From Bimuria novae-zelandiae CBS 107.79 (Eukaryota > Ascomycota > Dothideomycetes > Pleosporales > Didymosphaeriaceae), in contig ML976746.1 of the NCBI GenBank assembly GCA_010015655.1, forward strand, positions 186,001 through 250,000: a stretch of 64,000 nucleotides of DNA. Direction: 5' to 3'. The notes beneath the pieces are model-generated. The model was not told the DNA's origin. It saw nothing but the letters and a program-made list of their open reading frames with translations, and did not search any database. A program made the position numbers and the translations under genes. Positions 11,286 to 22,756 of the stretch are shown one piece after another (positions within the stretch are counted from its first letter, which is position 1; each line of letters starts with the position of its first letter).

Positions 11286-13419
11286 CCGTGCCGAGACAGT
11301 CAGTGCGCAGAGACAGTCAATGCGCGCCCCAACATGATCGTGCCGCCAGCAACTTAAGGCTGTAGAGCTCTACATAAAAGCTATTATCGCGAGATTTTTT
11401 GGAGTTAAGGTTATATAGGGCTATAAATAATCTCTATATAATTAAATTATAGATATCTACTTAGTATTCTAACTAGATAGCTACTACGTAATAATAGCGT
11501 TAATAGCATAAATACTATTATATTAAAGCTTATAGGTGCTAGCGTAGATTTTTTCTTCTTTATAACTTTACTAATTAATTTTAAGACTCTCTAGCTTCCC
11601 TTTTAGGTAAATTTAAGCTATTTTAAGATTACTATTAAGCCTTATAAGCCTATTAATAAAGATATTACTTAATAGCTAGATTAGCTCTCTTCTTAGCGCG
11701 TATATTTTTAATTACTACCTACGTAATACGCTTTTATTATAGTAAATAAGCGTTAAGTTATCTACTAGCTAAATAGATCTTTTATTATTAAGCTTTTTAG
11801 AGCTATAGCTTTTTATTTATACTTTTTTTTTTGCTAAGAAAATCGCGCACTTTTTATACTTAAATAGGTAATTAGAAAATAGCTCCTCTATACTACTCCT
11901 TAAGTTACTTTAAGGGTAGAGTCTTGTCTTTTATTTAACGCTATTTCTAGTTTATAAGAGCTTCTTAAAGGCCCTTTACCTTATACTTTAAAAGTTACTT
12001 TTATATAAAAATTAAGTATATTATCTAGCTAAGCTTGCGCGACTCCTTAGTTGTAATATTTTTAATAATAAAGTATAATAGTTATTCTATTTTACGCTAA
12101 TTTAATATACTAAGTACTAATATAGAGCTTTCTTATAATTTAACTTCTAAAAAGGGCTCCCTAATAAATTACTTAAGAATAGGTATAGGATCTAGTGGCA
12201 AGATACCTATATACTTAAAGGCCTTAATAATTAATTATAGTGTAACTAACGTAGTTTATGCCTTTTAGAAAAGTATAAAGAAGTCTCTTTTAATAACTAT
12301 TAATAGTCTTTAGCTTCTATAGAGATAGGCGTTAAGCTTGTTAGAGTAAGTAATTAAGAGAGATTTAAAAATATATACGTTAAAAGGCCATAACGTATGC
12401 GTAGAATAAAGGGGAAATATAATTAAAAGGATCCTAATCTAGTTAAAATAATTAATAAAATCTATAGTAACGTAAGATCTATAGCTATTAAGAATTAGAA
12501 GTTAGTACGCTTATTAATTCTTTTTAGCTTTCTCTCTTATACAGTAATTAAATACTTATTAAAGCTATTAAAGGCCTATCTTGTTATTTTACTAGCTAGA
12601 GGGAGATAAGGTAATAAAGACTATATAGTATTAAGAATTAATTTTTTTTACTTAGCTTAATTATAGGCTCTTAGCGTTAGATTAATAAATTAGTAATAAA
12701 TTAATAATAAATCTATTAGCGTATATATATGCGATAAGTAAAATCTACTTCTAACTACTATCTTATATAGCCTGCCTAACTTAGCGACTCTTATATAGAG
12801 GCCTATTAAAGATCCTTTTTAATTAACTAGTAATAGTAAGGAGGAAGCCTTTCTTATCTATATTATATATATACTAAGGCTCTACGCTATACTTTATAAT
12901 CTTTTTATAAAAAAGCTTAAAATAGAGCTTATATCTTTTCTCTAAATTAGCGTTATAGTAATTACTATTAAGCCTAATTATTTATTATAAAATTAAGGAG
13001 TTGCAGTAGCGCCTAATAAAATAATTAACCTATTATATAGAGATATCTTTTTTTAGTAATAATTAATGCAAAGTTCTGTATTATTTAACGTATAGGAGGT
13101 AGACCTCTCTTAGTAAGATGCTATATATACTATAAGAGCTCCTTCTCTTGTTAATAGTTAAGGTTTTAGTAATTCTTACTAGCGAGTGTGCGCGTCTACG
13201 TGACGCGTTAGTGCCTGCGCGTTAACATAGAGCGTACAATACTAAATTTTTTCGCAATTTCTATATACGTAAAATTTTTTCCTAGTTCTAGCGATTTAAT
13301 AGCTGCAATCACAGCGTTAATTAGATCTATATTTATAGAGTTGCGTCGCGTTAAAGTTAAGGGGTCGCATTATTAGGGCGCGCATTGACTGTCTCTGCGC
13401 ACTGACTGTCTCGGCACGG
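11286..13419 (-). mobile_element. Pogo/Fot1-like DNA transposon inserted in a dehydrogenase intron
   Basis: This 2134-bp element has TIRs starting CCGTGCCGAGACAGTCAGTG and TA flanks at 11284-11285 and 13420-13421. The minus strand near 13220-13330 reads INIDLINAVIAAIKSLELGK followed by EIAKKFSIVRS, the psq-type DNA-binding domain of the family. Its orientation is opposite to the copy at 8998. The host site lies within a GTGAGT...CAAG intron of the dehydrogenase, so this insertion alone need not have destroyed the protein. The body is RIP-decayed. Confidence 0.87.
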
Positions 13420-13633
13420 TATGATTCTGAGAGTTGCTGACTTGATACAAGGGCCATGTCATGGAAAGTAGGTCCTGCGCTCGCTGCAGGCAACACAGTC
13501 GTGTACAAGACGTCGGAGAAGTCGCCGTTTAGTATGCTCCTGATTGCGCGGCTCGTTAAAGAGACTGGGTTCCCTCCGGGCGGCTTCAACATCGTGTCTG
13601 GAGACGGTACGACCGGTTCCATAATGAAAATTT

Positions 13634-13980
13634 ATTAATAGCTTGCGCGTATTAATAGGATTATTAGTATTAAAAGTAATATATAGTTATAAATAAATTA
13701 ACTAGAGCTAGAGTACAATCTAAATAATAGATTAATAACTTAGGTTAAATATAAAGATAGAAGGTCCATTATTAATATTCCTATATATAAGTCCTGTCCT
13801 ATAGATCTTAGAGTTCTATTTGTCCTAAGGTCCTATGTGCTAAGATACTTCTAGGATTCTTAATATTTCTAGGACGCGTGACTTGTCGCGTGACTTATAG
13901 CTAAGTTAGGAGTTCTTGGCTTAGGCGTATAGATAAGTGCCGATACCCCGTTCCGCGTTATGTTAGATCTTAATAGATCT
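13634..13980. repeat. LTR fragment (copy 2), left-truncated
   Basis: From TATTAATAGCTTGCGCGTAT onward this matches LTR copies at 822-1252 and 59353-59789, including the GACGCGTGACT motif and the terminal hairpin-like TTAGATCTTAATAGATCTTAA, which is the RIPed form of the end seen in copy 1. The first 85 or so bases of the LTR are missing at the junction with the dehydrogenase remnant, and no target duplication is visible. Confidence 0.65.
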
Positions 13981-14979
13981 TAATAGATCTTAATAATAAT
14001 TAACTTACTACTCAAGTAAAGGTATATAAAGTAAAGTTAAAAAAATTTATAGGGTATATAATAAGGCGCGCGTATATAAATAACACCTTAGAGTTATAGT
14101 AAGTTAGTTAAGTTAATATATAAATAAGGATATAGATATAGATCTTACTAAAAATATAAAGTAAAGTATACTAAAAAGGAAGCTTTTACGCTAAAAAGCT
14201 ATTAAGGTCTTTTAAAGAAAACTTATTAAATAAGACTTTTTAAGTAACGCGCTAGTCTAGCATTTTATTTTAAACTAAAAAATAATTATAGTAGTAACTA
14301 TATAGTACATATGCCTTACTATTACGTTCTTTATTATATAGCTAAGTATTATCGTACCGCGTATCTATGGTTTAGGGCACTCTGTGCCATTTTAGCCTAT
14401 TAGAGACTACTATACGTCCTTAGGGCAAGATCGGATATAGAAGGGGGATAATATTACACTATAGATATATATAACTAACTAAGGGCCTAACTTAGCAGGA
14501 TTAGGTAACTCTAAATATATAGCTAACGCTATCTGTCCGATTACATGGTCCTTTGCATCTGCAAGGAGGCTGGCGCACTTACGCCCGTACATTCCGCCCT
14601 TGCATTCCGCCCTCGCTCAACGCGCAAGGAATGACGCAAGGAATAAAGCAAGGAATAAAGCAAGGATGAAGTAAGGAATAAAGCAAGGGATATCTAGGCA
14701 GGCAACCCAAAGATAAAAGGCAAAGTCCCAGACCTCTTAGAGACAAGCACACACAATTCATACCTCAATTCATCTCAATCAATTATCATCTTTTCATCTT
14801 ATCAGATTACCCTTCCAATCTGACACTATCTAAGTAAAGGCTTAGTAGCAATTTGCTTTTTCTTTTATTTACCAAATACGACCCCTTTAGTCTCTATCTT
14901 GCCACTACACTACCTGCTCAACCTGTCCTCTTACAGCGTAGCTAAGACTTAATTAGCTTAATTATATAAATTTACTATA
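13981..14979. other. AT-rich decayed repeat, partly unRIPed, unidentified
   Basis: The left half (to about 14360) is strongly RIPed and I could not identify a coding domain. From about 14435 a purine run (GAAGGGGGA) is followed by balanced sequence with a minisatellite. This might be a polypurine tract plus an LTR, but no partner copy is present in the window to test that. Confidence 0.3.
14625..14692. repeat. Short tandem repeat with a ~12-bp unit
   Basis: The unit CAAGGAATAAAG and close variants (CAAGGATGAAGT, CAAGGAATGACG) repeat about five to six times. It lies in the unRIPed part of an otherwise decayed region. Confidence 0.6.
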
Positions 14980-16826
14980 ACGTGGTTCACCACCGAGCGG
15001 GCCAACCCCACCAAGCGGGCCAACTTTGCTAAATGCAGCCTACCTCTAGCTTATACTATAATGCCATTACAACATAACGCGTAACAACCTTATACTAAAA
15101 GCGCACTATAGCTTGCTATTTAAGCTATAATTAAAGATTATAATAAGAGCAAAAGACGCGTTATTATAGCTTTTAGCGTGCCTTAAATAATAGTATAATA
15201 ATAATGCTAAGGAGCCCTCTCTCGACGTGATTAAGAGCCTAACTTAAAGAAGCTAACTAAGCTAGAGGAGGAGACTCTAGTCCGACGTATACTTAAGCTT
15301 AACTAGCGAGGAATAGGTGAAATAAGGGATATAGTCTAAGATATAGCTAATAATCTACTTACTAAGCGCGGTAGATAGCCTATTAGTAAATACTAGATAG
15401 ACAGGCTTAAGACGCGTACGCTAGAAATTAAGCTTTAAAAAAGCTATCTATATAATTATTAGTAAGCCCTAAATAAAGATTTATATATTATAACGCCCTA
15501 GTTCGAGCTAGTTACTAATACTAAGGCTAAGTACAGTATCGCTGATAACGACACGTATAACTTCGACAAGACAGGCTTTATAATAGGGGTAATACAGGGT
15601 TAGATAGTCTTTACAGGCTCTAAGAAGCAAAGCAACCTAAAGAAGATTTAACTTAGTAACTATAGGTAGGTTACTAATATCTAGGGTGTTAGCGCTAAAG
15701 GCTAGGCTCTGCTACCCTTTCTTATTTTCCTTAGTAAGGTTCTAATTACGTCCTAGTTCTATAATCTACCCTAAGACTAGGTTATTAAAGTTAGTCTTAA
15801 TAGCTAGACGTTAAACAAGCTTAGTCTTGCCTAGCTAAGGTACTTTAATACTTATACTAAGGCGCATAGTTTAGGTGCACACTAGCTACTAATTATAAAT
15901 AGTTATAAGAGCCACTGCTTACACGAATTTTATAAATACTGTAAGGAATAGAAGATTATTATTCTCTGTATACCTTTACACTTATTACACCTCTTGCAGC
16001 CACTTAATGTGGGTTATTTTTCGCCTTTAAAGCGGGCGTATAGTAATAAGATTAGTAGCTTAGCACGGTACGGCACTAAGTAGATTAAGAAGGAGGTCTT
16101 TTTACTAGCCTTTAAAGTAGCTTTTAAAAAAGTAATAATAAAGGCGAACATCTGCGCAGGCTTTAAAGGCGTTAGATTAGTCCTACATAACCTAGAGGCA
16201 GTGTTATTAAGACTTAATATAGTTCTTCGTACGCCAACTCTACCTAACGTAGAGGACACCCTATAGGAATTAAAAATACTAAGTAACCTCCGCGAGATAG
16301 AGGCTTAGTTAACGCTAGTTCGTAAGCGTATATAAAAGTATAAAGATTTACTAGTTTCTCCGCTTCTTAAAGCTATTAAGTAGCTTAACAAAAGTGTTGC
16401 ATTAATAGGGCACGAAATAGTGTTAATATAATAAGAAATAGCAGGGCTTCGCAAGATAGTAAAGATAGTAATAAAAGTAAAAAGTTAAAAGAGGAAGTAT
16501 ATTTAGGCAGCTAAGATACTTATAGTAAGAAAGGTAGTTAATTTAATAGCTAAAAAGGATAGTAGTGGGCAAAAGGAGGGTGAAGAGTCTGTAAAGAGGG
16601 TGCGTGGGCAGAGGCGCTACGGACGTTACGGCGAAGCTGGCCACAACGCTCGCACCTGCGCAGTAGAAATTATAGATGCATCTAATAGCAATAAGTCTAA
16701 ATAGTATTTTTATATTCTACGAATTATAGTAAATTATAGTAGTGTTGTAGGAGGCGCTTCGCAATAGACTGACTTTTAAAAAGTGGCCCGCTCGGTGGGG
16801 TTGGCCCGCTTGGTGGTGAACCACGT
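14980..16826 (+). mobile_element. Pogo-like DNA transposon D with full-length decayed DDE transposase
   Basis: This 1847-bp element has TIRs of about 45 bp (ACGTGGTTCACCACC... and its reverse complement) flanked by TA at 14978-14979 and 16827-16828. Each TIR carries two GAGCGGGCCAAC/AAGCGGGCCAAC repeats. Plus-strand translation is nearly complete with scattered stops. Around 15550 it reads YNFDKTGFIIGVIQG (first catalytic Asp). Near 15880-16000 LLIINSYKSHCLHEFYKYCK replaces the DGHGSH block, and HLLQPLNVGYFSPLKRAY follows at about 15990. Further on come AFKKVIIKANICAGFKG and LRTPTLP. The second catalytic Asp appears as Asn, which fits a G-to-A RIP change. The TIRs differ from those of the other copies, so this is a separate subfamily. 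Confidence 0.88.
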
Positions 16827-16828
16827 TA

Positions 16829-17239
16829 TTAAGTACCTTAAAAATAATTACTATAACTATAATAACAATAGCTCTTAAAATCTATGTGTAGTTAATAGTA
16901 ATTGTAAGTAGCGTTACTAAGATACCGCGTGTTTTGTGCAGGTGTCACTCTTTGGGGGGGTGGGCGGCAACCCTATGTGGGCGGCGGCTATATGCGCTAG
17001 CTTATATATACATAGCCGAAGCCTCCACCATCCCATCTACACAGCATGCACGTTACCTGCAACATATCGTTAAAACACACGTACGCACGGTGCCAAAGAT
17101 CCCACAATATAACGCCCCAGATTCACGGATAGCCCTGCGCCTACAACCCATGGTATCGTCTCCCTAAAGCAGTAATCGGTACATCGTTCCGAGATGTCCC
17201 CATCAACGCCACGAAAATGCAGAACGCTCCATCACACTT
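16829..17239. other. Border between repeat block and gene block
   Basis: AT-rich sequence to about 16925, then balanced sequence including a G-run near 16954. No gene recognised. The right part holds the 3' flank of the minus-strand MAU2 gene. Confidence 0.4.
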
Positions 17240-19925
17240 CTACTGCACCATGTCGATATCACCGTCGACATCTTGTACTTCGCCCCACAATCCCGGAGGC
17301 AGTTTCTCACGGATTGCGTCGAAGGCGATCTGACAATTACGCGCATCCTCAAGCAGACCATTGCGCTGAAAAGTGTCGATGCAAACACCCCAAGCGACTG
17401 CGCGCCAAAGTGGAGGGCCCTGACTGCTAACATTTCTTGCGGCTCGAGCGCACTTGACAGGCTGGTCGCCGACTTGGTTCGCGAAGAACTTGCTAGCCAT
17501 ATAGTTAAGGCACATTGAGACGAATTGCGCGTTGCCCAACCGTTGTGCTCTATTGGTAGTCGTGTGTATCTGTGTCTTGTGCCCCTTGATCGACTCTTCC
17601 TGTGTCACTGCTTGAATGATGCGGAAAGCGCAATCGATGTACTGATTTGGGTGGTTGACGCACAGAGGTTGGAGCTGCGCGAACAAGACTTGGGACAGAT
17701 AGTGTTGAGGATGGGCAGGATCACGAATGATGAGCATTCTGTTCAGTGCTGCTAGAATAGCAATGTCCGTGCCGAAGTTAGTTCCAGCATCTGCATTAGG
17801 GAGGTTAAATTCGGAGCCAGAGTAGGTGGTCAGAGCTGAATCGATCAAGCCGTTGCTTTGGTCAATCATGCTGGAAAGATAGGAAAGGGCACGAGCGTAT
17901 GGCTCCAAGCCTTTGAAGGGCAGCTCAGATGTGCGCTCCCGAAGCATGGTGACGGCAAGCTTCGCCGTTGATTTATCCTCGTGATAGCAAGCGGAGATAC
18001 CGAGCGCATACTTGATATGCCAGTCGAGAGTCTTGATCCAGTTCCTGTGTGCCAAAGACTTTGGCACTGACATAGGAAACGGAGAGGAACGTCGCAAGGC
18101 ATCTGCAAAATATGCCGTTAGTAACAGCGTCATCCGAATACCAAAGATTTACGTACTTTGGGTGAGAGTATGCCCTTCTTGTAGGTACTTCGTACCCTTG
18201 TCCTTCGTCACGGCTACCAAACCACTCAGATAGTATGCTAACATACCAAAGTCGTTCTGTGGTAGCCATGCAAAGACCAACTCGTCGCGGCCATCTTCGC
18301 CTTTGCGAAAGACACCGCCAGTATTGAAAGTCAGAACAGCGTTCGAGCTTCTTTCGATCAGGACAGAGAAGGTCCCATTATCAGGCTTGACGTTTTGATC
18401 TACCTTGCTCTGCAGAGCTGTGAGCTTCTCCTGGCTAGGTTGTCCCTGCTGAATACTGCACGCAACGTCGATGAAGTCGATTAAAATGGAAATGGAGCCC
18501 AGTTGTTTGGCAGACAACTCTAGTTGGAGACTTCGTGCTTGGGCAATAGCACGTTGAGCCTGTTCCAGACGATCCGCTGCGCTTGACCTCAAGAGTATCA
18601 TTGCCTCCAAGGCGTAGCAGGTTGCGTATATCGCCCTGTCACCTTGGCGCTCGGCATGACTTGATATCGCGTGCAACTGTTGAAGTGCTGAAGTCGTTTC
18701 CGGCCGCCCAGGGACCTGTAGCGCCAAAGAGACCTTCAGAAAGCGGAAGGCATACACCCAAACAATGTGTTTGAACGCCTCCGTATCCTTGATTGGCTGA
18801 TCCAACAACTTGAGGGCTGCACGATGATTGCTCTTGAACTGATACCGAGCTTGGAGATGCAGCATGGCATACTTGAGGTCGTGCAAGCGACTCCGGTTGC
18901 AGAGCGTGATCTGAACTTGTTAGCCAAGCCCACTCCTATCGGTATATTAGACCTACCCCTTTAGCCAGGGTCTCTTCTATGTCCTGAGTATTGTCGGTCT
19001 CTTCGATAAGCAGACTCGCGTACCGCAGCCTGAGCACTGCCTCGTCCCGCGGCGTTTGGTTGTACTTCTTCAAGACAGTTTCCATGCACCCCATCGCAGT
19101 GGCCATGAGCTTGTAGTATTGATCCAAATCAGCGGGTTTGAGTGTCAGAGACGCAACAGATCCTAAGCTACGCGCAGCGGCAATGTATTCGTCTGCTGCG
19201 GATAATATGAGGACCATAAGGTCGGCTGGAAGCGGTCGGGCGGGTGCATGCTGTGGTCTCGTAGGTGTCTGTAACTGAGTAGATGGTGGCTTCTTGATGA
19301 CGACCTGCGGGTGGGAACGCACTTGGGAGGAGGTTTGTGAAATCGACGGGCTCTGTGACTGACCGGCCGGTGTGCGCACATGAGCTGGCGTTCCCTGTGG
19401 TTGCAGTGGCGCCCGGTGCTGGTTCTGGTTCTGTATAGAAGTATTGAAGGTTCGCTGCTGTGACTTCGGCGTATTCTCCTGGAACGTCTGGGGTCTTTGC
19501 GCTGGTTTTGAGGGCGTTTGTGCTGGTGGCTGCCCTCGGTGACCAATAGTTGACCCGCTGATTGCGCGTTGGACAGGTCGCTGGGTTCCTTGAGCTGGCA
19601 CCTGCCCTTGTGAGACCTGCGGACGCTGTATCTGAGGCATCGTGTTCGCGCTTCGCTGGGGCACGAGGACTTGCGGATGCGTGAATCGTTGTTGCGGTGC
19701 GCTGTGCGGGGGCGACTGCTGGCTTGGGCGAGGTGGGATGACCACTCTTGGGTGCGCTTGCCCTGGCTGCGAGGAAGGAAAGACCGGTTGCATCAGCGGC
19801 GGTTGCGTCCCATACGGCATGTCGTAACCGTTTGGCGTGTAGCCATTTGGCTGTGAGGAAGGCGCATACTGCTCGTTCGGATAGCCCTGGCGGGCTTGGG
19901 TCGGCCAGTTGTAACGCGGGTCCAT
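17240..19925 (-). CDS. MAU2: Cohesin loading factor MAU2/SCC4
   Basis: Exons (minus strand) 19925-18957, 18910-18157 and 18102-17240 join in frame to 861 residues. Introns are short with GTAGGT/CAG and GTACGT/CAG borders. The first ~215 residues are Pro/Gln-rich and disordered (MDPRYNWPTQARQGYPNEQY). The rest is helical and matches the cohesin-load family: DEYIAAARSLGS, then LHDLKYAMLHLQARYQFKS, HIVWVYAFRFLKVSLAL and a C-terminal TPR-like region with HRNWIKTLDWHIKYALG. Scc4/Mau2 pairs with Scc2/NIPBL to load cohesin onto chromatin. The ATG at 19925 is chosen because the upstream in-frame codon is TTG. The gene diverges from the hydrolase gene across 472 bp. Confidence 0.87.
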
Positions 19926-20397
19926 TGTAGCCCGTCTCTTCAAGTTGACATCTGCTTAGGGTGGTTACTATGACTTTAGCATCGTTGCGGTCGCGACTTT
20001 CGTTTCAGGCGTCGAGGGCAGTCGCGATTCGCGATGCGCTCGAGGCAGGCAGGTGGACGCGGCGCGACTGCCGCCGTTTGGCGCGCGTCTAGGTAGCCAA
20101 TCGTCCCAGAAATGGCGAACCGAGGTGGACTCCATGTACGTCCGTTAGTCTTCGACTTCCTCGTGAATATTACTTTCAATTCTCTAAAACCCACTCCTGG
20201 GATTGGTGGTGTTTCTTGCGGGCTCATCATTTAGCCTTCATTGCACTCGTTTCCCGCAGCCGTCGCGCCTCTATCAAACGGAAAACCACGAGGCGCTACC
20301 AGCCAAGCAGAGTTTAGTGGGAATTTTTATCTTTGCAAACAGCACGTTGAACTTTCGAAATTTGCTCCGGAATATACGGGTAACCAAAACTGTCACA
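19926..20397. promoter_or_regulatory. Divergent promoter region between MAU2 and the hydrolase gene
   Basis: 472 bp separate two start codons in opposite directions, so both core promoters must lie here. It contains CG-rich stretches such as GGTCGCGACTTTCG near 19990. No specific binding site is claimed. Confidence 0.4.
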
Positions 20398-21743
20398 ATG
20401 TCTTTCCTCTCTGGCCACGCTTCAACCACGTACACCCACCATCCAACGCCAATATCTCTCCCTACCAAATCCGGATCCAGGATCTCCTTCGCAGACCTCA
20501 TCAAGGAAGCCACTCCGCCATGTCGTCTGAACCCCCTCCTTTTCAACGGCCACCTCCAAACCATGTGGACCGCCGTAAAAGACGACGGGCCGCCCGTGTA
20601 CTACAAGCGCCGGATCTACGAGTCCACGCATTCCGTCTACCCAGGACAATTCACCGTGGACTTTGTCGTACCAAAAGAGGAGGGACTGAAGAGCACGACC
20701 GACGAAAGCCTTCCCGAAAGAACGATATTCTATTCTGAAAAGGAGTGGGAATCCGTAGGCAGTGATGATGACAGGTCGATGTTAGTGTGCCTCCACGGAC
20801 TGTCTGGTGGCTCACACGAAGTCTATCTCCGCCAATGCGTAGCCCCGGTCACAGCTGCAGGCTGGGAATCCTGCGTAGTCAACGGGCGCGGATGCGCCTT
20901 GTCCAAGATCACCACCCCGCGGCTGTTTAACGCTCGTGCGACGTGGGATGTCCGCCAGGCTATCGCACACCTTCGCGGGCTCTTCCCAAACCGGCCTTTA
21001 TACGCTATTGGATTCTCCCTCGGCGCAAATATCTTGACGAACTACGTGGCAGAAGAGGGCGACAGATGCGTGCTCAAAGCTGCAGTGGCGTGTTCAAATC
21101 CGTGGAACCTTGAGATCTGCAATCTGGCGCTGCAGAGGAGCTGGCTGGGGATGGAGGTATACAGCAAGGTCATGGGAGGCAACCTGATGAAGTTGTATGA
21201 AAAGCATCGCGAAGACTTGGTCAATGGTGAAGGTTTAGACGAGGAGAGAATCAGAAAGTGCAAGTATTTGCATGAATTCGATAGAGCGGTTCAGGCACCG
21301 ACTTGGGGATACCCAACCGAAGGCGCGTATTATCGCGACGCACAGTCGGTTGATGCGGTTATTGCTATCAAGATACCCTTCCTTGCTATCAATGCGGAAG
21401 ACGACCCTGTAAGCCCTCCTTTCCCATGCGGTTCGGTGAAGCTGCCATACTGACTTAAAACAAGATATCCAGCGTCGAAGCGTTGCCCTATGAAGAGTTC
21501 AAGCAGAACCCTTACACCGTGCTTTGCTGCACCAATTGGGGAGGTCATCTGAGCTGGTTTCAATTTGGTGGAAAGAGATGGTTTGCGGGTGCAGTGACAG
21601 CCTTCTTGATGAAGATGCACAATGAGATAGACGTGAATGCTTTGCCGGCGGGTAACAAGGCTGATGAGAACGGCGAGGTGCCGATGAAGAAGTATCCGGT
21701 TTTTGATCCGTGTAATCGAAGACTGATCTGTCCGCCGAAATGA
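20398..21743 (+). CDS. Alpha/beta hydrolase of the YheT/Eht1 type (medium-chain ester synthase/esterase-like)
   Basis: Exons 20398-21408 and 21465-21743 give 429 residues. The intron has GTAAGC and CAAG borders and a TACTGAC branch point. Family signatures are present: NPLLFNGHLQT near the N-terminus, LVCLHGLSGGSHEVYLR, then the nucleophile elbow GFSLGAN with Ser207. The acid is probably Asp335 (NAEDDP), and the base His365 (WGGHLSW) lies just after the intron. Yeast relatives Eht1, Eeb1 and YMR210W make or hydrolyse medium-chain fatty acid ethyl esters; bacterial YheT is the same fold. Substrate cannot be read from the sequence. The start at 20398 is supported by a good context (CACAATG) and conservation beginning shortly after it. 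Confidence 0.88.
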
Positions 21744-21890
21744 TGAGACGGAGGTGCGCATTGCTGGGTATCATAGATTCGTGTACATAGACATAGACTT
21801 GGTCCGACATTTCCGGACGGTGAAGGTCGCCAAAACCAGCAACGGAGGCCGTGACGTCGTGCCGTGTGAGGCTGTCCATCCTCGAGACCT

Positions 21891-22505
21891 TCAACCAAAC
21901 GAGACCCTCTTCTTCTTTCCCTTGGCCGCCTTCTTTGGTGCCTCAGCATCCACATCGTCAACCATTGCCACCATTGCCGGATCGGAGTGCCTGCTTTTAT
22001 TCTTGCTCTTCTTGAACCCTTTCTTCGTTTCTTCAAACTTGCTCGCCTTCTCCTCGGCCCTAGCCTCCATCTCCTTCCTCTTCGCCTCCCGCACCTCCTC
22101 CAGCTGTCTAGAGCGCATGATCCTGCTCTCCACATCCTTATCCTTCTCCGCATTCACCACACTCATGATCGCCATCATGCTCGCCGGGTCGTCCACGAAC
22201 GTCTTGCCCTTCTTCTGGCCCTTCGGCTTCGCGATGCCGGCAGGAATGATGCCATTCAGTTTTGGTATATCGAGTTCTGACTCCTTATAGACACGCTTCT
22301 TGCGCTTGTGTGAAGGTAGTTGAGACTTCGATTTCTGGGCGCCGCCAGGCTTTGCGAGGGCGAGAGATTTTTGCTTGCGCTTCGAGATTCCTTCGGGCGT
22401 GCTGCCTTTAGGTTTTGCAGCGTTCTTGGACGAGCCGCCAGATTTCGAACCGCCAGACTTGCCGCCCTTGGTGGGTTTGCCTTTCATGGATTTTGTGGAC
22501 GCCAT
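21891..22505 (-). CDS. LOC1: LOC1-like 60S ribosome biogenesis / mRNA localisation protein
   Basis: A single exon of 204 residues, highly basic. The N-terminus is Lys/Gly/Ser-rich. The core KRKKRVYKESELDIPKLNGI followed by KPKGQKKGKTFVDD matches fungal Loc1, as does a Lys/Glu-rich coiled coil (SRQLEEVREAKRKEMEARAE). The C-terminus is Lys-rich (KGKKKRVSFG). Loc1 is a nucleolar RNA-binding protein needed for early 60S assembly and for asymmetric mRNA localisation in yeast. The gene is divergent from VPS68, with 251 bp between the start codons. Confidence 0.85.
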   Translation of the reverse strand: MASTKSMKGKPTKGGKSGGSKSGGSSKNAAKPKGSTPEGISKRKQKSLALAKPGGAQKSKSQLPSHKRKKRVYKESELDIPKLNGIIPAGIAKPKGQKKGKTFVDDPASMMAIMSVVNAEKDKDVESRIMRSRQLEEVREAKRKEMEARAEEKASKFEETKKGFKKSKNKSRHSDPAMVAMVDDVDAEAPKKAAKGKKKRVSFG

Positions 22506-22756
22506 TGCGAGTCGTGTGGGTCGTTGTGCTGGAGAGAGGTGACCGTGGAAATGTGCTCGAACTTTTTGGGTGGAGAAGTTCGAGCCGGCGGTTGCAGTTG
22601 CCGACGTGAGCTTGGCGGCGCGAACGACTGACGAAGCCTAGCCCAGCCTCACAGGCGCATGGACAGCTCCGACATCAGTTCGATCTCACAACTTGCGCTC
22701 AACTGCACAACGATACCCACGGCATTCACAAGTTACTACAATAAAGAAGGAGCAAC

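Larger units (their letters stand above)
8541..13633 (+). pseudogene. Aldehyde dehydrogenase gene, split by two pogo elements and 3'-truncated
   Basis: Family similarity is collinear across the pieces. Exon 8541-8582 encodes ...HSNFFNNE; after a probable GC-AG intron, 8635-8770 encodes FVEGFSSATYEVFNPATDES and ends AAARAAFEPW. Around 8853-8995 reads KFADLMEANSHELA..., then two in-frame stops, ending VFRYY. Element 8998-11132 interrupts here; 11135 onward continues AGWADKIEGQTF, GPIGVCGGIGVWNVTL. A GTGAGT intron follows, itself carrying element 11286-13419. From 13457 the gene resumes [20 protein letters not shown] to VSGDG near 13608, where an LTR fragment replaces the rest. The catalytic Cys and Glu regions and the whole C-terminal half are absent, so no active enzyme can be made. 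It belonged to the NAD(P)+-dependent aldehyde-oxidising family. Confidence 0.87.

Noticed and set aside
14435..14975. Possible LTR following a purine tract
   Set aside because: No second copy or target duplication in the window, so it was not called as an LTR.
16014..16259. 81-codon minus-strand ORF
   Set aside because: It is antisense to the transposase of element D, whose plus-strand reading gives the clear DDE_1 match.
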